From Psoroptes ovis (lineage: Eukaryota; Arthropoda; Arachnida; Sarcoptiformes; Psoroptidae), in assembly GCA_002943765.1 (NCBI GenBank), contig PQWQ01000011.1:1054001-1118000 (forward strand): DNA of 64,000 nt, written 5' to 3'. The notes under the pieces were generated by a model, which searched no databases, was not told the DNA's origin, and was given only the letters and a program-made list of their open reading frames with translations. A program made the translations under genes and the position numbers. Below, in pieces: positions 50,875 through 63,500 of this stretch; position 1 is the stretch's first letter, and the number at the start of each line of letters is the position of its first letter.

Positions 50875-53393
50875 TATTATCGATTGATTTTTTATTTATT
50901 TATTCATTTTTCAATCTCAAAATATTTAAAATCATTAAATTATCTCTACGAATATTTTCATTTCATTTTTACATCACCAGTTTTTTTTATTTATGTAAAA
51001 TAATTATTTTTTTCATTATTTTGTTGTTATTAAATTATTATTTCCATTATTTTTTCAATGATTTTTCTGAAATCCATATTCAAAATAAATAAACATCAAT
51101 GTTTTTGTTTGAAAAAAATAATTCCATAATAAAGATTATTTTTAAAAAATTCCATCAATCAAACAATGATAATAATGATTATTGATTGATTTTGAACCAA
51201 AATAAGATTAATTAAAGATGATAATAATTTCTTAATCAGATCAATTAAGATATACCAAAGATAAAAGTAAAATTTCCTCTCGAATCATAATCATCCTAAA
51301 TACATCATTATTATTGAATTAGATTGATGTGAAAAATATTTTTTTGTTTACCATAAACAATTCAAAATAATTAGCAAACAATAGCATTTATGTAATCGAA
51401 GAATAGAATCATTATTTTATTTTATTTTTTGAATTTTTAAATCGAAAATATATGGGCTAAGTAGTACTAATTTTAGTATCATTATTGAATAATTTATTTT
51501 TGCTATTTATTTATTCAAAAAAAAATTATTCAACTTACGGTTATTATAAATTGTAAATCAATGAATCAAAGATCCTAATTGTCTAATTGTATCATTATCA
51601 TCATTGATATGGGAGAAAAAAGTTTCAATTTTTTCATCCTTTGTTTTCTTCCGATTTGATTATAATGGAAAATGAAATTGAAAACAGTTTTTTATCAGCG
51701 AAATAATCTGAAATTTCAAATACATTTTCGATGCATTCATATTACACATCATTCATTTTTAAATGATTTAAGTTATTAATTATTTTGGTTGGCCAGAAAT
51801 ATTTCCAAAATATTTCATTTTACTCTGATGGATATTAATTCAATATAGAGATATGAAAATAATGATAAAAAAATATTGACTGATTATTGTTTCATTATTT
51901 TCCTTGAATAACAATTGATTCAAAATAATCATTATCGAGAAATAAAAATGTTTATTTTATCCAATATATTTTATCAGATGAAAAATTCCTTAAATTTATC
52001 ATCGAAAAATCTTTAATCATATCACGATTTTATCATGAAATGATCTCGATTTGTTTATTTGTTTATATTCTTTTTTATTTGAATACTCAAATAAAAGATA
52101 AAATGAATAATCTAATCAATTTGAACATCTTTCATTGTCTTATATTTGTTTTTTGTTTGAACATGACGCCCAAATTTCCAATCAAATTCAAAATTCAAAT
52201 ATAAACAACTATTTTCAATCAATATATCAATATGTTTATTTATTTATTTATCGATTGATGATCAATTGATCAGTTGATCAATAACAAATTTTTCTTTCGG
52301 AAATTTTCATGTTTTCATATTTTTGTCTTTCATCACTGTAATCCAGTAATTTAGGAAAAATGAATTCAAAACACGAGACTAATTTTTTTTTTTCATTCAT
52401 CGATTAATTAGATAAACATTGAATTTTTTCTCGATTTTGGTGATTCAATATCAAAATGAGAAAAATGCATGACGTAAACTAAAAAAAATAAAAAATTTAA
52501 AATCAAATCATTTCCTCGTATTTCGATTTAGAAAACTCTGATTTTTTTTCAAAAATTTAATCAAAAAAATGAAATCATATTTCATTTGATCGAGAATTTT
52601 ATCATTTTTTGCCATCAGATCATTTACATACAGTGCCGCTACCAACAGAAGCAACAGGTTGTATGATTTTTGATTTTTAGGGAAATTTTTCGATAAAAAC
52701 AAATAATCGAAACATAATTTTCCATACGAAACATACATTTCATCATCGAAAATGATTAAATATGAAATATTCAAATAATCAGTCAATGATAATATGAAAT
52801 GAACAAAATTTACACAGAGATATTACAGATGTTATTTGTGTTTGAATGTTTTTATTCACTTTTGAATAGCCTCGAACATTGAAACATTAACCTTTTGCTT
52901 TCATATAAACATGATCATCTTCATCATCATCAACATCATCAAGATTATGATGTTAATGATAATGATCGTTCAGCGGAGATTGAATAAATCAAAAAAAAAA
53001 TCTGAACAATTGTCCATCTCAAGAGCATAAATGCACATAAAAAAGTTACAAAACGAAAAGCATGATCTTTGACAATGCATTTCTATGAAAAATGAAAGAA
53101 ATTTCCCTGTTATTCAACATGTTGTTCATTCATTTTGATTCATCTCGATGAATGGTCACTTTTTTAATTCGAAAAAACTTCAAAATTCAAATTTCGTTTG
53201 CCGCCAAAAAATTCTCTTTCATCAAAATATCAGATGATAATTTGAGAAAACTTTTATTTTTCTTCTTAATTTTCAAGAAAAATATCTTTAAATGAAATTA
53301 CTCAATGATTCAATCGAATTCATTTGTTGTTTACACGTGCAAAGAAGAGGAAAATAAATGAAAAACAAACAAATAAATATTTAAAAAAAAATA
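50875..53393. other. Intergenic, AT-rich
   Basis: 2.5 kb with AATAAA signals for the harmonin gene near 51084 and 51128. No other gene is supported. Confidence 0.5.
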
Positions 53394-53472
53394 TTAGGTT
53401 GTCCGAAAAGTTCTGGCCGATTTCCATGAGCAACTCTATTGATTAAGCAAAAGAACTTTTCGGACAACCTAA
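53394..53472. mobile_element. Mariner-type MITE, copy 8 (subfamily A)
   Basis: 79 bp element with perfect 20 bp ends: TTAGGTTGTCCGAAAAGTTC and its exact inverse, flanked by TA on both sides. The centre carries GCAACTCTATTGATTAAGC. The intact ends suggest it is the youngest copy. Confidence 0.9.
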
Positions 53473-54977
53473 TAAAAAAAGTTTAAAATACGACTTGAAA
53501 TTGAAAACAAAATTAAAAATGAAAATCAATGAAATTTGATTATCGCATTTTCTGAATACGTCAATTTTAAAAATTATTTTCTCTCAAATTTTTCTTGATT
53601 TTTCCATGTATTTGTAATGGGAGAAGAAGAAGAAGAAAATATTCAATTTCAACGAAGAACTTAATTAATTATTTACAACTTTTAACTTGAAAAAATTGAA
53701 TAAATAAAAAATGGACACAGCAATCGTTCAATCAATTTTTGTTGTTGTTTCTGTTTTGTTTTTGTTTCGTTGCTTTCAATCATCTCTGCAATCGCCAAAT
53801 TGATCGACTCAAATTGATATTTCATTCAGTGCAACATTCAGTGCTTAGTATTGTGCAAAACGTGTGTGTGTGTAATCCGGAAAATGAAAAATTATTTGAA
53901 AAATTTCCGATATCTTTTTCAATTTTATTTTTTGTTTTTTCCATATCGATGATGATTCGGTCATAGTCCATAGTTTGATGGGAATTTTTTCCTTTTTTTG
54001 AAAATTGAACGTTGATATTTGCAAGAAAAATGCATTTATCGATAACGATGAGATATCGATCATGATCAATAAATGTGTTTTGACTGTAAATAAATGATTG
54101 TAATCACACGATCTAAATCTTGATCATATTACATTGATCTATCATTTATTTATTTATTTATTATTAAAATTATAATTATTTTTCATCAAACTCATTGAAA
54201 TTATATGCATCACAAGTGTTTGTTTTGTTATCTTCTTCTCCTTCTTCTTAAAGATGTTGAAACCAATGTGATTTTGCTCTCAATTATTTATTAAATTGTC
54301 AATTTTTTAATCGCATTTATTATTCCGCTGCGCACATGTTACAACAAGTAAACAATATTAAAGTTCAAATTTCAATTAAAGAAAAAAATTTCTCAAATTT
54401 TTTCAATGAATGAAATTTGATCTTTGAAACTTTGTAACCTCTTAAGATGATGCTCAACAATAACAACAAGCAATTGATTGATATCTATCAATTATAAGTC
54501 GATCGCGTGTATACTTTGTCTTGTTATTTTTCTGATAAAACTAAATGATATTTATGATATCCCAATTTTAATTATTCTGAACCTAAATTATTATTTCTAA
54601 AGAGTTGTTATTTGATATCATTCAATTTTGTTTTTGTATTTTTTTTTAATGACAATCGAAAATTTTATCATTCATTTTTCAAATCAATCGATTGATGATG
54701 ATGATGATGACATTGAGTATTTAATGACATCATTCAATGTAAATTTGATGATAATGATATAAAAGAAAGAAAATATTCCATATATAAATAGCATCAATTT
54801 CTGGAAAACTACTCTAATAAACGACCTCACTACGCGCTGAAAATTAATTTCTTAAATTTTTTGCCAATCAAATTATTAATACCAATTTAATACTACTGCT
54901 ATAATTTTAAACATTATCTATCCAAAACTATCAATACAATACGATTTCATGCATTTGGTATTGGCCAATAATTAATT
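53473..54977. other. Intergenic upstream of the phosphotransferase gene
   Basis: 1.5 kb of AT-rich DNA. It presumably includes the promoter of the downstream gene; no gene or clear core element is visible. Confidence 0.5.
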
Positions 54978-56630
54978 ATGGAGTCGCCGATGAAAAAACC
55001 ATCAAAAACATTTGATTTTTTCCCGAGATTATCATCGAATGATTATTCGGATGATGAAAAATTAATAAAAAAACAAAATCAACAACAAAAATATCGACAA
55101 CATCAACATCAACATCAAATTAAACCATTTCGTAAAACATCATTAAATTTACCGAAAAGTTTTGTCGAAATACGTGAAAGTGTACGTTCAGATAATAATC
55201 AATTGAAAAATGATAATGATCCGAAAAATTCTAAACGAACAATCGGTGGATGGACGCTATCGTCAGAACAAATGTCATATCTTAAAAATCATACATATGA
55301 ATATAATGCATCAGCTGGCAGTATTTTAGAAATATTAATTATGCAAAAATTTTGGACATATTTAGCAACATTTATACCGAAATCGATTGCACCTTGCACA
55401 ATAACAGCCATTGGTTTTTTCATAAATTTATTTACATGTTCATTGATCATTATACATTCACCTGATGCTTGCTTGGAGGTTCCTAATTGGATATTATATT
55501 TATGCGCTCTGGGTATTTGGCTGTATCAAATAGCTGATGCATTAGATGGTAAACAATGTTATAAAGTACAAAATAGTCAATTAGAAGAATTTTATGATCA
55601 TGGCTGTGATTCAGTATCGACCATATTATTAATGTATGCCACTGGTATTGCTATTCAAGCTGGTAAATGTTCAACACTTTTTATACTAGTTTTATTTAGT
55701 TCATTGTTTGCCTTTTACACAACTCATTGGCTTTGCTATGTAACCAATCAAATGATATTTGGAAAGTATGTCAAATCAAATCTAATAGAAATTACAGTGA
55801 AACGATGATTAATTTCTTCTCTATTTTTTTTTCACTCAACCAAAATTGAATAGGATTGACGTTACTGAAGCACAATGGACAATGATTGTAACACATCTGA
55901 TTACAGCTATTTATGGCCAATCTATTTGGAATTATCAGATACAAATTGGTACTATTGTTTCATTGGAATTACGCACATTATTATTAATAGCAACATTGTT
56001 TTCATTATATAATACAATGATTAAACAAGTATTGATTATTTTGTTTGGACAAAAAACACCATTAGAAAAACTTGGTGTTAAAATTCAAAGAAATGATAAA
56101 CTCAATCCATTGAAACCGATTTATGTGCCATTGTTTTTATCGATATTGATATCATATTTCTACTGGAATGGTTATTATCACATGAATCCTCCAATGTTTA
56201 TCATGTTTTGGGGTTTGACTGTGGCCAAAATGACCATGAAGTTAGTTGTAAGTATTTTTAATTTGTCTTAATGTTAATCATGATTCTAATTTTAATTTCC
56301 AATTAAAAGATGGCACATTGTACAAATCATGAAATTGAATTATTCGATGTGATATTATTGGCACCAATTTTATTGGCTTTGAATCATTTCTTCTATATTT
56401 CTAAATTGAAATTAGTATCACCCGATCAAGCATTACTTTGTGCATTTATATGGAACACAATTGAATTGATCAAATATTTTACTTTCATTTCATGGGACAT
56501 TTGTATTGCATTAGATGTGAATATATTTTCAATAAAATATCCACCTGGTCATCCAAAAAGTCGTCTACAAACCGGTGGATTTTATATAAATGGTTTGAAT
56601 AACGATAAATTACTTGGTAATTCCCAATAA
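54978..56630 (+). CDS. Choline/ethanolamine phosphotransferase-like (CDP-alcohol phosphotransferase) protein
   Basis: Three exons, 54978-55765, 55854-56247 and 56310-56630, give 500 aa, of which about the first 85 are a hydrophilic Gln/His/Lys-rich extension. The rest aligns with CEPT1/EPT1: YLKNHTYEYNASAGSILE, many membrane segments, and the active-site region ending EEFYDHGCDS. These enzymes join CDP-choline or CDP-ethanolamine to diacylglycerol in the ER or Golgi. The signature normally reads DGxxAR, then eight residues and a Gly, before the last two aspartates. Here AR is CY (194-195), the Gly is Glu (204) and the spacer is one residue short. All four aspartates (187, 190, 207, 211) remain. 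The C-terminus (IKYPPGHPKSRLQTGGFYING) is unusual to me. AATAAA at 56648. Activity is therefore uncertain, and a diverged paralogue is likely. Confidence 0.9.
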
Positions 56631-57086
56631 TTTCGGTGATAAAATCGAATAAAGCAACATAAATATTTGGAAAAATTTTCAAGTTTTTATTTCATTTTGT
56701 AATATTTTTCAGAAATTATAATTATAATATAATTTCATTCATTCATTCAAAATAAAGCATGTAAAAATTTTAAATCATTAAAATACTATCATGAATACCT
56801 TTTATCATCTTTTCCCGCTTGAAACCTAGCGAAATATTCAAATTTTTCTCTGACACTTGCAAATAGTGCTATCTTTTGTGTAAATTTGTAAATCAATGAT
56901 TTGAAATTTGAAAATTTATATAAAAGTTTGATCATTAGAAAAACTGAAAAACAAGGCTATGTTTACGATAAATAATGCTAAAAATGAACAAACATTGGTG
57001 AAATTTGAATGATCTGATATTTTATTCATTAAATATCGATTCAAGGTATGAAATGATTCACATATTGTTAATTGAGAATAATCAAT
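56631..57086. other. Convergent intergenic spacer
   Basis: 456 bp between the phosphotransferase gene (+) and the receptor-like gene (-). AATAAA for the first lies at 56648, and its inverse TTTATT for the second near 57021. Nothing else is supported. Confidence 0.6.
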
Positions 57087-58484
57087 TCAACATGCGAAAA
57101 ACCATGTCATTTCAATGATAAATATCAAACAATGAAATGATAATAATAGAAAATAAATTATGAATAAAAATTCCAATTGATACAATGATAATTCTTCAGA
57201 ATTTATGTCATTATTTCGATAAATCATTGGATCGAATTTACCACCAAAATACAAATCGTCCAACATGGAATCTAATTCAGGAAATTTTTCCAGCCAAATC
57301 GGTTGATCATAAACAAACCATTTGACAAAAATACCAGATTCACGTGCAATCTTAATACATTTATTGAATTGCTGAATCATTGTCTAATTTGTTTTACGGA
57401 ACAATACACCATAATAAATGGTAGAAAATGAAGTTTCAGATGAATCATAAAATTGAAAATATTTTCTTCCCAATACTTTTGCATAAAGATTTAAATGTGC
57501 ATATGAACCGATGACGGCGTAATTTTTTTTCACTGACCATTGATCATTCGGATCATTATCGAATTCTTTTTCATAATAATTGGCAATCATTAAATGAATA
57601 GCATCATAAAATGTTTTAACTTTTTTCGAATTTTCATACATTATTTTATAAATTTTATCATTATGACGATATTTTTCATAAATTGAATATTTTAAATATT
57701 TTTCATTGATTATTGGTATCAGTTTTTTTTCGCTAACCAAATTGGCAAATTCTTGAATATCATCAATATCATCACGATTAAAATAAGTAAAATGTGATAT
57801 TATTGATAAGCTGTATGTTTCATAAAAAATTATACCAGTCCAAAAAGCGATTTGAAATGTTAAATTTATGGATGACCAATTGATATTTTTCGGATATTTG
57901 ATTGTTTGTTTGATAAATGAACAGAAAAAAAGCCAAAACAAATTGATACGAATTTTGGTTGAAATTTGTAGAAAATATATAAATATTGATATGAAAATAC
58001 CAAACGCAATAATCAATGTTGTTGCTGATTGATCGAATGGGAAAAATATTCTGCTAGCATCGAATTGTGATTTAAATCTTATGGTCATGAATGTATTGCG
58101 AGAAATTTCAACAAAATCCGTCGATTTAATCAGATTGCTAAATTCTTTGAGGGCAAGCGAAACACCTCCCATTGCTAAATCACAATCACCAGCGATGATT
58201 GAACCAATAAGACCGCTGCTATTATTATTTGTCGAATATCCCCAACGATCATTAAAATCTATTAATTTCCATTTGAAATTGAAATATTCGGATGTAAACA
58301 AAAGAAATGGATAAGATAGACCGTCGTATGGTTGCGATGAATTTTTTATGAACCACCATGGTGGACGCTATTGAATCATTATCAATTTTTGAAAAAAATC
58401 CTGGTAAATCAAAATATTATTCCAACATACCAAATTTGTTCCAATTTTCAGCACAGTTCCATTGAAATTAAGTCTTTGATTCAT
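57087..58484 (-). pseudogene. Ionotropic-receptor-like gene with one in-frame TAG
   Basis: Two exons on the minus strand, 58484-58431 and 58367-57087. They read S1 half (LKIGTNLRPPWWF, then DRWGYS and GDCDLAMGG), a membrane segment (LIIAFGIFISIFIYFLQIS), a second (QIAFWTGIIFYETYSL), the S2 half and a last membrane segment (LEFLFIIYFLLLSFHCLIFIIE). This is the chemosensory ionotropic receptor layout, a branch of glutamate-gated channels. One TAG at 57386-57384 interrupts the frame late in S2 (after LFRKTN). The same frame continues open for 98 more codons through the last membrane helix to a normal stop. No other lesion is visible. It may be a young pseudogene, a polymorphic null, an assembly error or a readthrough gene. 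The amino-terminal part is short and lacks a signal peptide, so upstream exons may be missing. Confidence 0.8.
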
Positions 58485-59937
58485 TTTTTATTTCGGAATG
58501 CCATCACGATGACTGGTTGCGAATGAAATTAATATCACACGATATCGAAAATATTGATGGAACGAAATAGAATTATTGATCTATTTATCAAATAAATAAA
58601 TCAAATTTGAAATTCAAATATTATTCCTCGTAACTCAAATGATTTGAAATGAATATTCATAGGATAAATCATTTTAATTGAAAAAATTCAAAAAACGACG
58701 AGATTCAATTCAACAACAGCAGATGGTGCAATGGATTGTTGATCTTCAGGCATTTTTTTTTAATTTTTCTGTTTCTTCAGCAAAACATGGTCAACGGCCA
58801 ACAAGGCTTGGTTGTTGTCTTCGTTTGCATACACGAAGACACCACACAGCACGACAGCAGCAATGTAAAGTTGTCGAGCCGGTTAGCTGATGGTGATCAT
58901 CAAAAATTTATGAAAAAACAAAAAAAAATAACCAAAATTGTGAGTCTTTGAATTTGATATATCATCATCATTCGTAATTTTATTCGTTCGGTGACCTAAA
59001 CACAATCAACCCAACAACAACGACAAGAAACATAAAAATTGAATTGTTTGAACATAAAAATTGAACATAATTGTTGTTTTGCGTATAAAATGAAACATAA
59101 AAAACAATACTCTCACTTGTTGGCATGGCATTTGTTTTCATGTTTTTTTTTTGCCATAAATGTTTTGTATTTTTGTGTGTTTTAATTATTTATTCATTAA
59201 TTTAATAATTTATTTATGTATAAATTCATCATTTGACATCAAATAAGCGTAAATAATAAAAAAAACACCCTAAATCATCATAATTCACCAGCATATAATC
59301 TAAAAATTATTAATGAAATTTGAGAAATGTAAAATCCATATATCTATAATCGTATAAAATATGTGTTTGAATGTTATGAATTTCATTCATTTAATATTTC
59401 GTTTTTAATAATCAGTAAATTATCATCATCATCATCAATGATCATCATCCGTAGATCTTTATTTAATGTTCAATATTCTACCCTAATAATCCTTCAAGTG
59501 ATTTGTGTGTGTGAATGTGAACATGAATTGAATTAAATTAAATGAATTAAAATCAATAAATTTTTTGAAAGATTCAATTATTGGATAGTGTTTTGTTCCA
59601 AAAACCATACCAGAAAAACCAATATTTTCACTTGTGTGTTAAACAAATAAGATCAATGATCTTTCATTTTTATATTTATTTATTAAATAATTTTCAATTT
59701 CGATTAATCTCACGTACGATTCATAAATTTTCCTTTTTATGAAAATTTCAATTATCAAAAGTAAAACATAAATAATTTCATTTTTTTGTAAAATCATCAA
59801 GAGATCTTAAGCAAAAGTCAAAAAATAAATTATCAAAATTCTCATTCTCAAATTTTTGAAGCCCTAAAACCACGCAATTTTTATTTTACTTTACTCAACC
59901 ACCACCAACACCAACACACATTTGAGAGGAATGATCA
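58485..59937. other. Intergenic, with a locally GC-richer patch
   Basis: No gene is supported. A patch at about 58780-58885 is less AT-rich than its surroundings and reads open in two frames, but neither translation resembles a known protein. Confidence 0.45.
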
Positions 59938-60288
59938 ATGAAAAATTTACGTTGGAATCAAGGTGTGCTTTTTGGTATGTGTATTTGTACACGGTGTTTT
60001 ACAATTTTTATTTCTGATCCTTTATTCAAACTATATTTTCATTCATTTTTGTCTTTTCGATCAAAATATAATATAAACATCATTCAAACAAACACCATCA
60101 TTATTTTTCAAACGTATATTTTTTTACCATTAAATATTTACATTTTAAATGAAAATTTATATATTTTTTCTTCTCATATTTATATATAGAAATTAGAGAA
60201 GAAATCGTTGATGATGATAATAATAATCATAGAAATCATAGTAATGATAATATTTTCCATCCATCTATCCATTCATCCAACAGCAAAG
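59938..60288 (+). CDS. Candidate 5' exons of a gene running off the window
   Basis: A weak model. ATG 59938 opens eight codons (MKNLRWNQ) and reaches a GTGTGC donor at 59963. The next AG, at 60188-60189, restores phase into a 99 bp exon (60190-60288) encoding EIREEIVDDDNNNHRNHSND and a short Ser/His tail, ending at a GTAGAA donor. A phase-compatible acceptor exists far downstream at 63787-63788, where the frame would close after about ten codons. The acidic/Asn-rich style matches other coding sequence here. No homology is recognised, splice sites are mediocre, and the match of phases could be chance. Confidence 0.2.
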
Positions 60289-60493
60289 GTAGAAGCATTT
60301 AATCGAATGAATGAATGGTAAAATGTTGACGATCATGATGATAATGATATTTAGGGAAAAAATTGAATGAATGTAATCAACTGAAACGAAAAAAAAAGAA
60401 AGAAAGAAAAATATTAGTTTTTGAGAAAAATTCTTGCGTATTTCAATACAATTTTTGCTGTTTTGTGTCTGTCTGTGTTTACATGTCTATATA
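60289..60493. other. Short AT-rich spacer
   Basis: Nothing supported between the candidate exon and the MITE. Confidence 0.4.
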
Positions 60494-60573
60494 TTAGGTT
60501 GTCCGAAAAATTCATTCCGCTCGATCAATAGAGTTGCCAATGAAAACCGGCCAAAACTTTCCGGACAGCCTAA
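60494..60573. mobile_element. Mariner-type MITE, copy 9 (subfamily A, reverse)
   Basis: 80 bp element with left arm TTAGGTTGTCCGAAAAATTC and right arm ending CCGGACAGCCTAA, flanked by TA on both sides. The centre (CGATCAATAGAGTTGCC) is subfamily A in reverse orientation and pairs best with the copy at 43614. Confidence 0.85.
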
Positions 60574-63500
60574 TATTTTTTATTTCGATCATAGAGAGAT
60601 AAACATATGAATGAATGAATCAGAAACAAAACATCATCTTTACTATTTCATTTCATTTAATTTTGTCAATGAAAATCAAGAATCTTTCCTTCGAAATACA
60701 AATACAGAAATTGCTCCTTTTGCTCCTTTTATTTATTTATTTTTTATTTAAAAATTATTTACAATTGATTTCGGCATATGGTCTCTGTATATTCGATGGT
60801 GTGTGTATCGACTTTTAGGACCTATGCTTTGTTGTTTTTTTGGTGCGAAAAAAAAAATTCTTCATCAAACTTGTTTATTTCGATTCGTTGAACCGTTTTT
60901 TATTTAGTTCATTTCTGTCATCTTCCAAGTGGTACATTTGTGTGAAATTCTTCTTGCAGTGATTCTATGAAAACATACCACAATCACCCTTGGTATATAG
61001 CAGTTGAATTGAACCCAAAAGAATTTCGTTTTTTTTCCATTGAATATTCCCCAAGTTTTTTCAATGATTTTGAATGCTCATATCATCAACGCATGTTTGT
61101 TTGTTTGTTTTCGATCATTATTCTTCTATTATTTGATATTCTGATACATTTTTGAACAAAAAAAAAAGTTGCCATCATTTTTTATTATTGCGTCTATTGA
61201 TTATACATTTGTGTTTATTTATTCTTTTATTTATATTTTTATTGTAAAATTCTACGAGTTTTTCCCTGTACTTTTTTCTTTGGTGTAATTCACTCTTGGT
61301 TTCAGATCATTTATTGATCGAAATAATGCAATTATAATCATTATTAAATGATGTTAGAAATGTATCTGATTTCATTTTCGTCACATTATGATTATAATGA
61401 TAAAATAATTTTGAATAATTCAAATTTTAATATATTTTAAATTTTTAAAAAACATATCATCATCATCATCATTAATTATTTTGATAAATTTTTGTGTTAT
61501 ATTATTTATGATAAACATCATTTTATATTTTTATCATTAATTTATACCTTTAAAATCGCCTATTTTCAATAATGCATCCATCAAACGTTTCCACCATGAT
61601 CAACATGATCTAATTCTCAAAAAATTATTTCAATTAATTTAGTGTTTTCAAATTGATTTTAATTTTAATTTGATTTCAATTAAATTTCTCTCTTAATTAA
61701 ACATAATTATGAAACATTAGTCATCATCATCATCATCATCATGATGTTATGAATATAAGTGCTTATTCAAAATTGATTCAATTTCATATTTTGAAAAACA
61801 AAAATTTTATTTGATTGTCATGGTAATGTGTTTGAAAACCCATGTTTTTCGTATTTTTCTTTTTTTTGATATTTTCCACGATTTTTCCAAACATTACTTG
61901 TCATAGTGTTATTATTGATGATCATTTTATTTGATCATTATTTGATTGAAATGTTACAGATATTCAGAAATTCAAATACAAAAATGTATAAATATTGAAT
62001 TCATTTATTTGTGTTGATGGTATTCAAACCATTCAAGCATCAAATATTCATGTATTTATAAACAAACAAACAAACACATTAATGATTGTTGATTTTGTTT
62101 CGTGTTCATTTCATGATTCGTTCATTTATTCTGTTTACATTTGCTAAAGACGAAAAAATATTTTCATTTTCGATGATCATATAAATATCATTATAATTTA
62201 ATATTATAATAATATTGACCTATTTATATGAATTTTAGACAAATTCAAATACAAATTTATACAAATTCAAATACATTTCATGCGAATATTTTCAATTTTT
62301 TCCAATTTTCCAGTTTTTCCGAGAGAAAATTGAAAAAATTGATCAGTCATATTTCGATGAAAAATGTCTTTTATTCATTGAAATTAATAAATAAATGAAA
62401 AATTTCAATGATGATGGCTATTATGACAAGTACCATCGATGAAATGAAAATTTTTTGAATGGAAAAATAGATTGGAGAAAGAATAAATTACACAGAAAAA
62501 TTCCAATTACAATCAATAAATTTTAAATTAAAAAAATTTTAAAAATTTCAATTTGAAATGATTTTGAACAAAACTAAAGGCAACGAATAGCGAATTCTTC
62601 TGATCAATTGATTCTTTGAAAATTTTCTTTTTAAAATTGAAAAATACTTTGAATATTTTTCATTTTTTTAAAATCATTTTTTTCCAAGTAAAATTCTTGC
62701 TTTTCAATGGTGGAATTTTTGGAATGATGATGCATTCGCTGATAATGATGATGATGCAGTGGTGCAGTGAAGACAACTTTGGAGGAATTGATTTTTTTTT
62801 TTTTTTTTTTTTGCTTCGCCCATAATCAATAATATATCAACCATATCATTATGATCATCATTTATTTATTATTATTTATCATATTTCAAATTTTTTCTCA
62901 CCGAAAAAAAATTCTAGACAAGGCATATAAAACTTTTTTGATACGAAAAAAAAGTAAATTTCCGAGCAAAACATTTGGTTTTCGCTCGGACATCGATTTG
63001 ATAAAAATGTAATTTCCGTGAGTTTTTTTTTGGCAATTTTTCCGATAAATTTTTTCTGTAACAAAGTTTAAATAGCAATTACATTCATTGATAATTGTAA
63101 TATATGTTTGTTTGTTTGTTTGGTTTTGACAATCGAAAGCAAAATACAAAAAGAGCGAAATGCAATCAATGATAATTGATAGAAATTGTAATCATATTGC
63201 CATGATGATTATCATCATCATTTGGGAAATAACTATTTGACAGCAGCAGTAAAAACATTGAGAAAAAAAAATGTGAAAGAAAACCATAACAAAATGAATC
63301 GGGAAAAAATGTTTTCATGTTTTGAAATGAGATAAAAAATTTAATAATTTTAACATCGAATGTGTTTTCAATACTTTTGATCAAGAATTTCATTTATTAA
63401 TATATGAATGAATGGATTTCAATTTTTTGAAATTGATTAATTCAATATTGTATTATTCATATTTTCAACCATTTGTGTTTGATGCTGTTTTCCACAAATT

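Noticed and set aside
51781..51820. Possible tenth MITE end (TTGGTTGGCCAGAAATAT)
   Set aside because: Only a weak match to the MITE end and no inverted partner nearby.
58678..58951. Two overlapping frames in the GC-richer patch
   Set aside because: Neither resembles a known protein. The patch may be transcribed leader sequence, but that is not supported.
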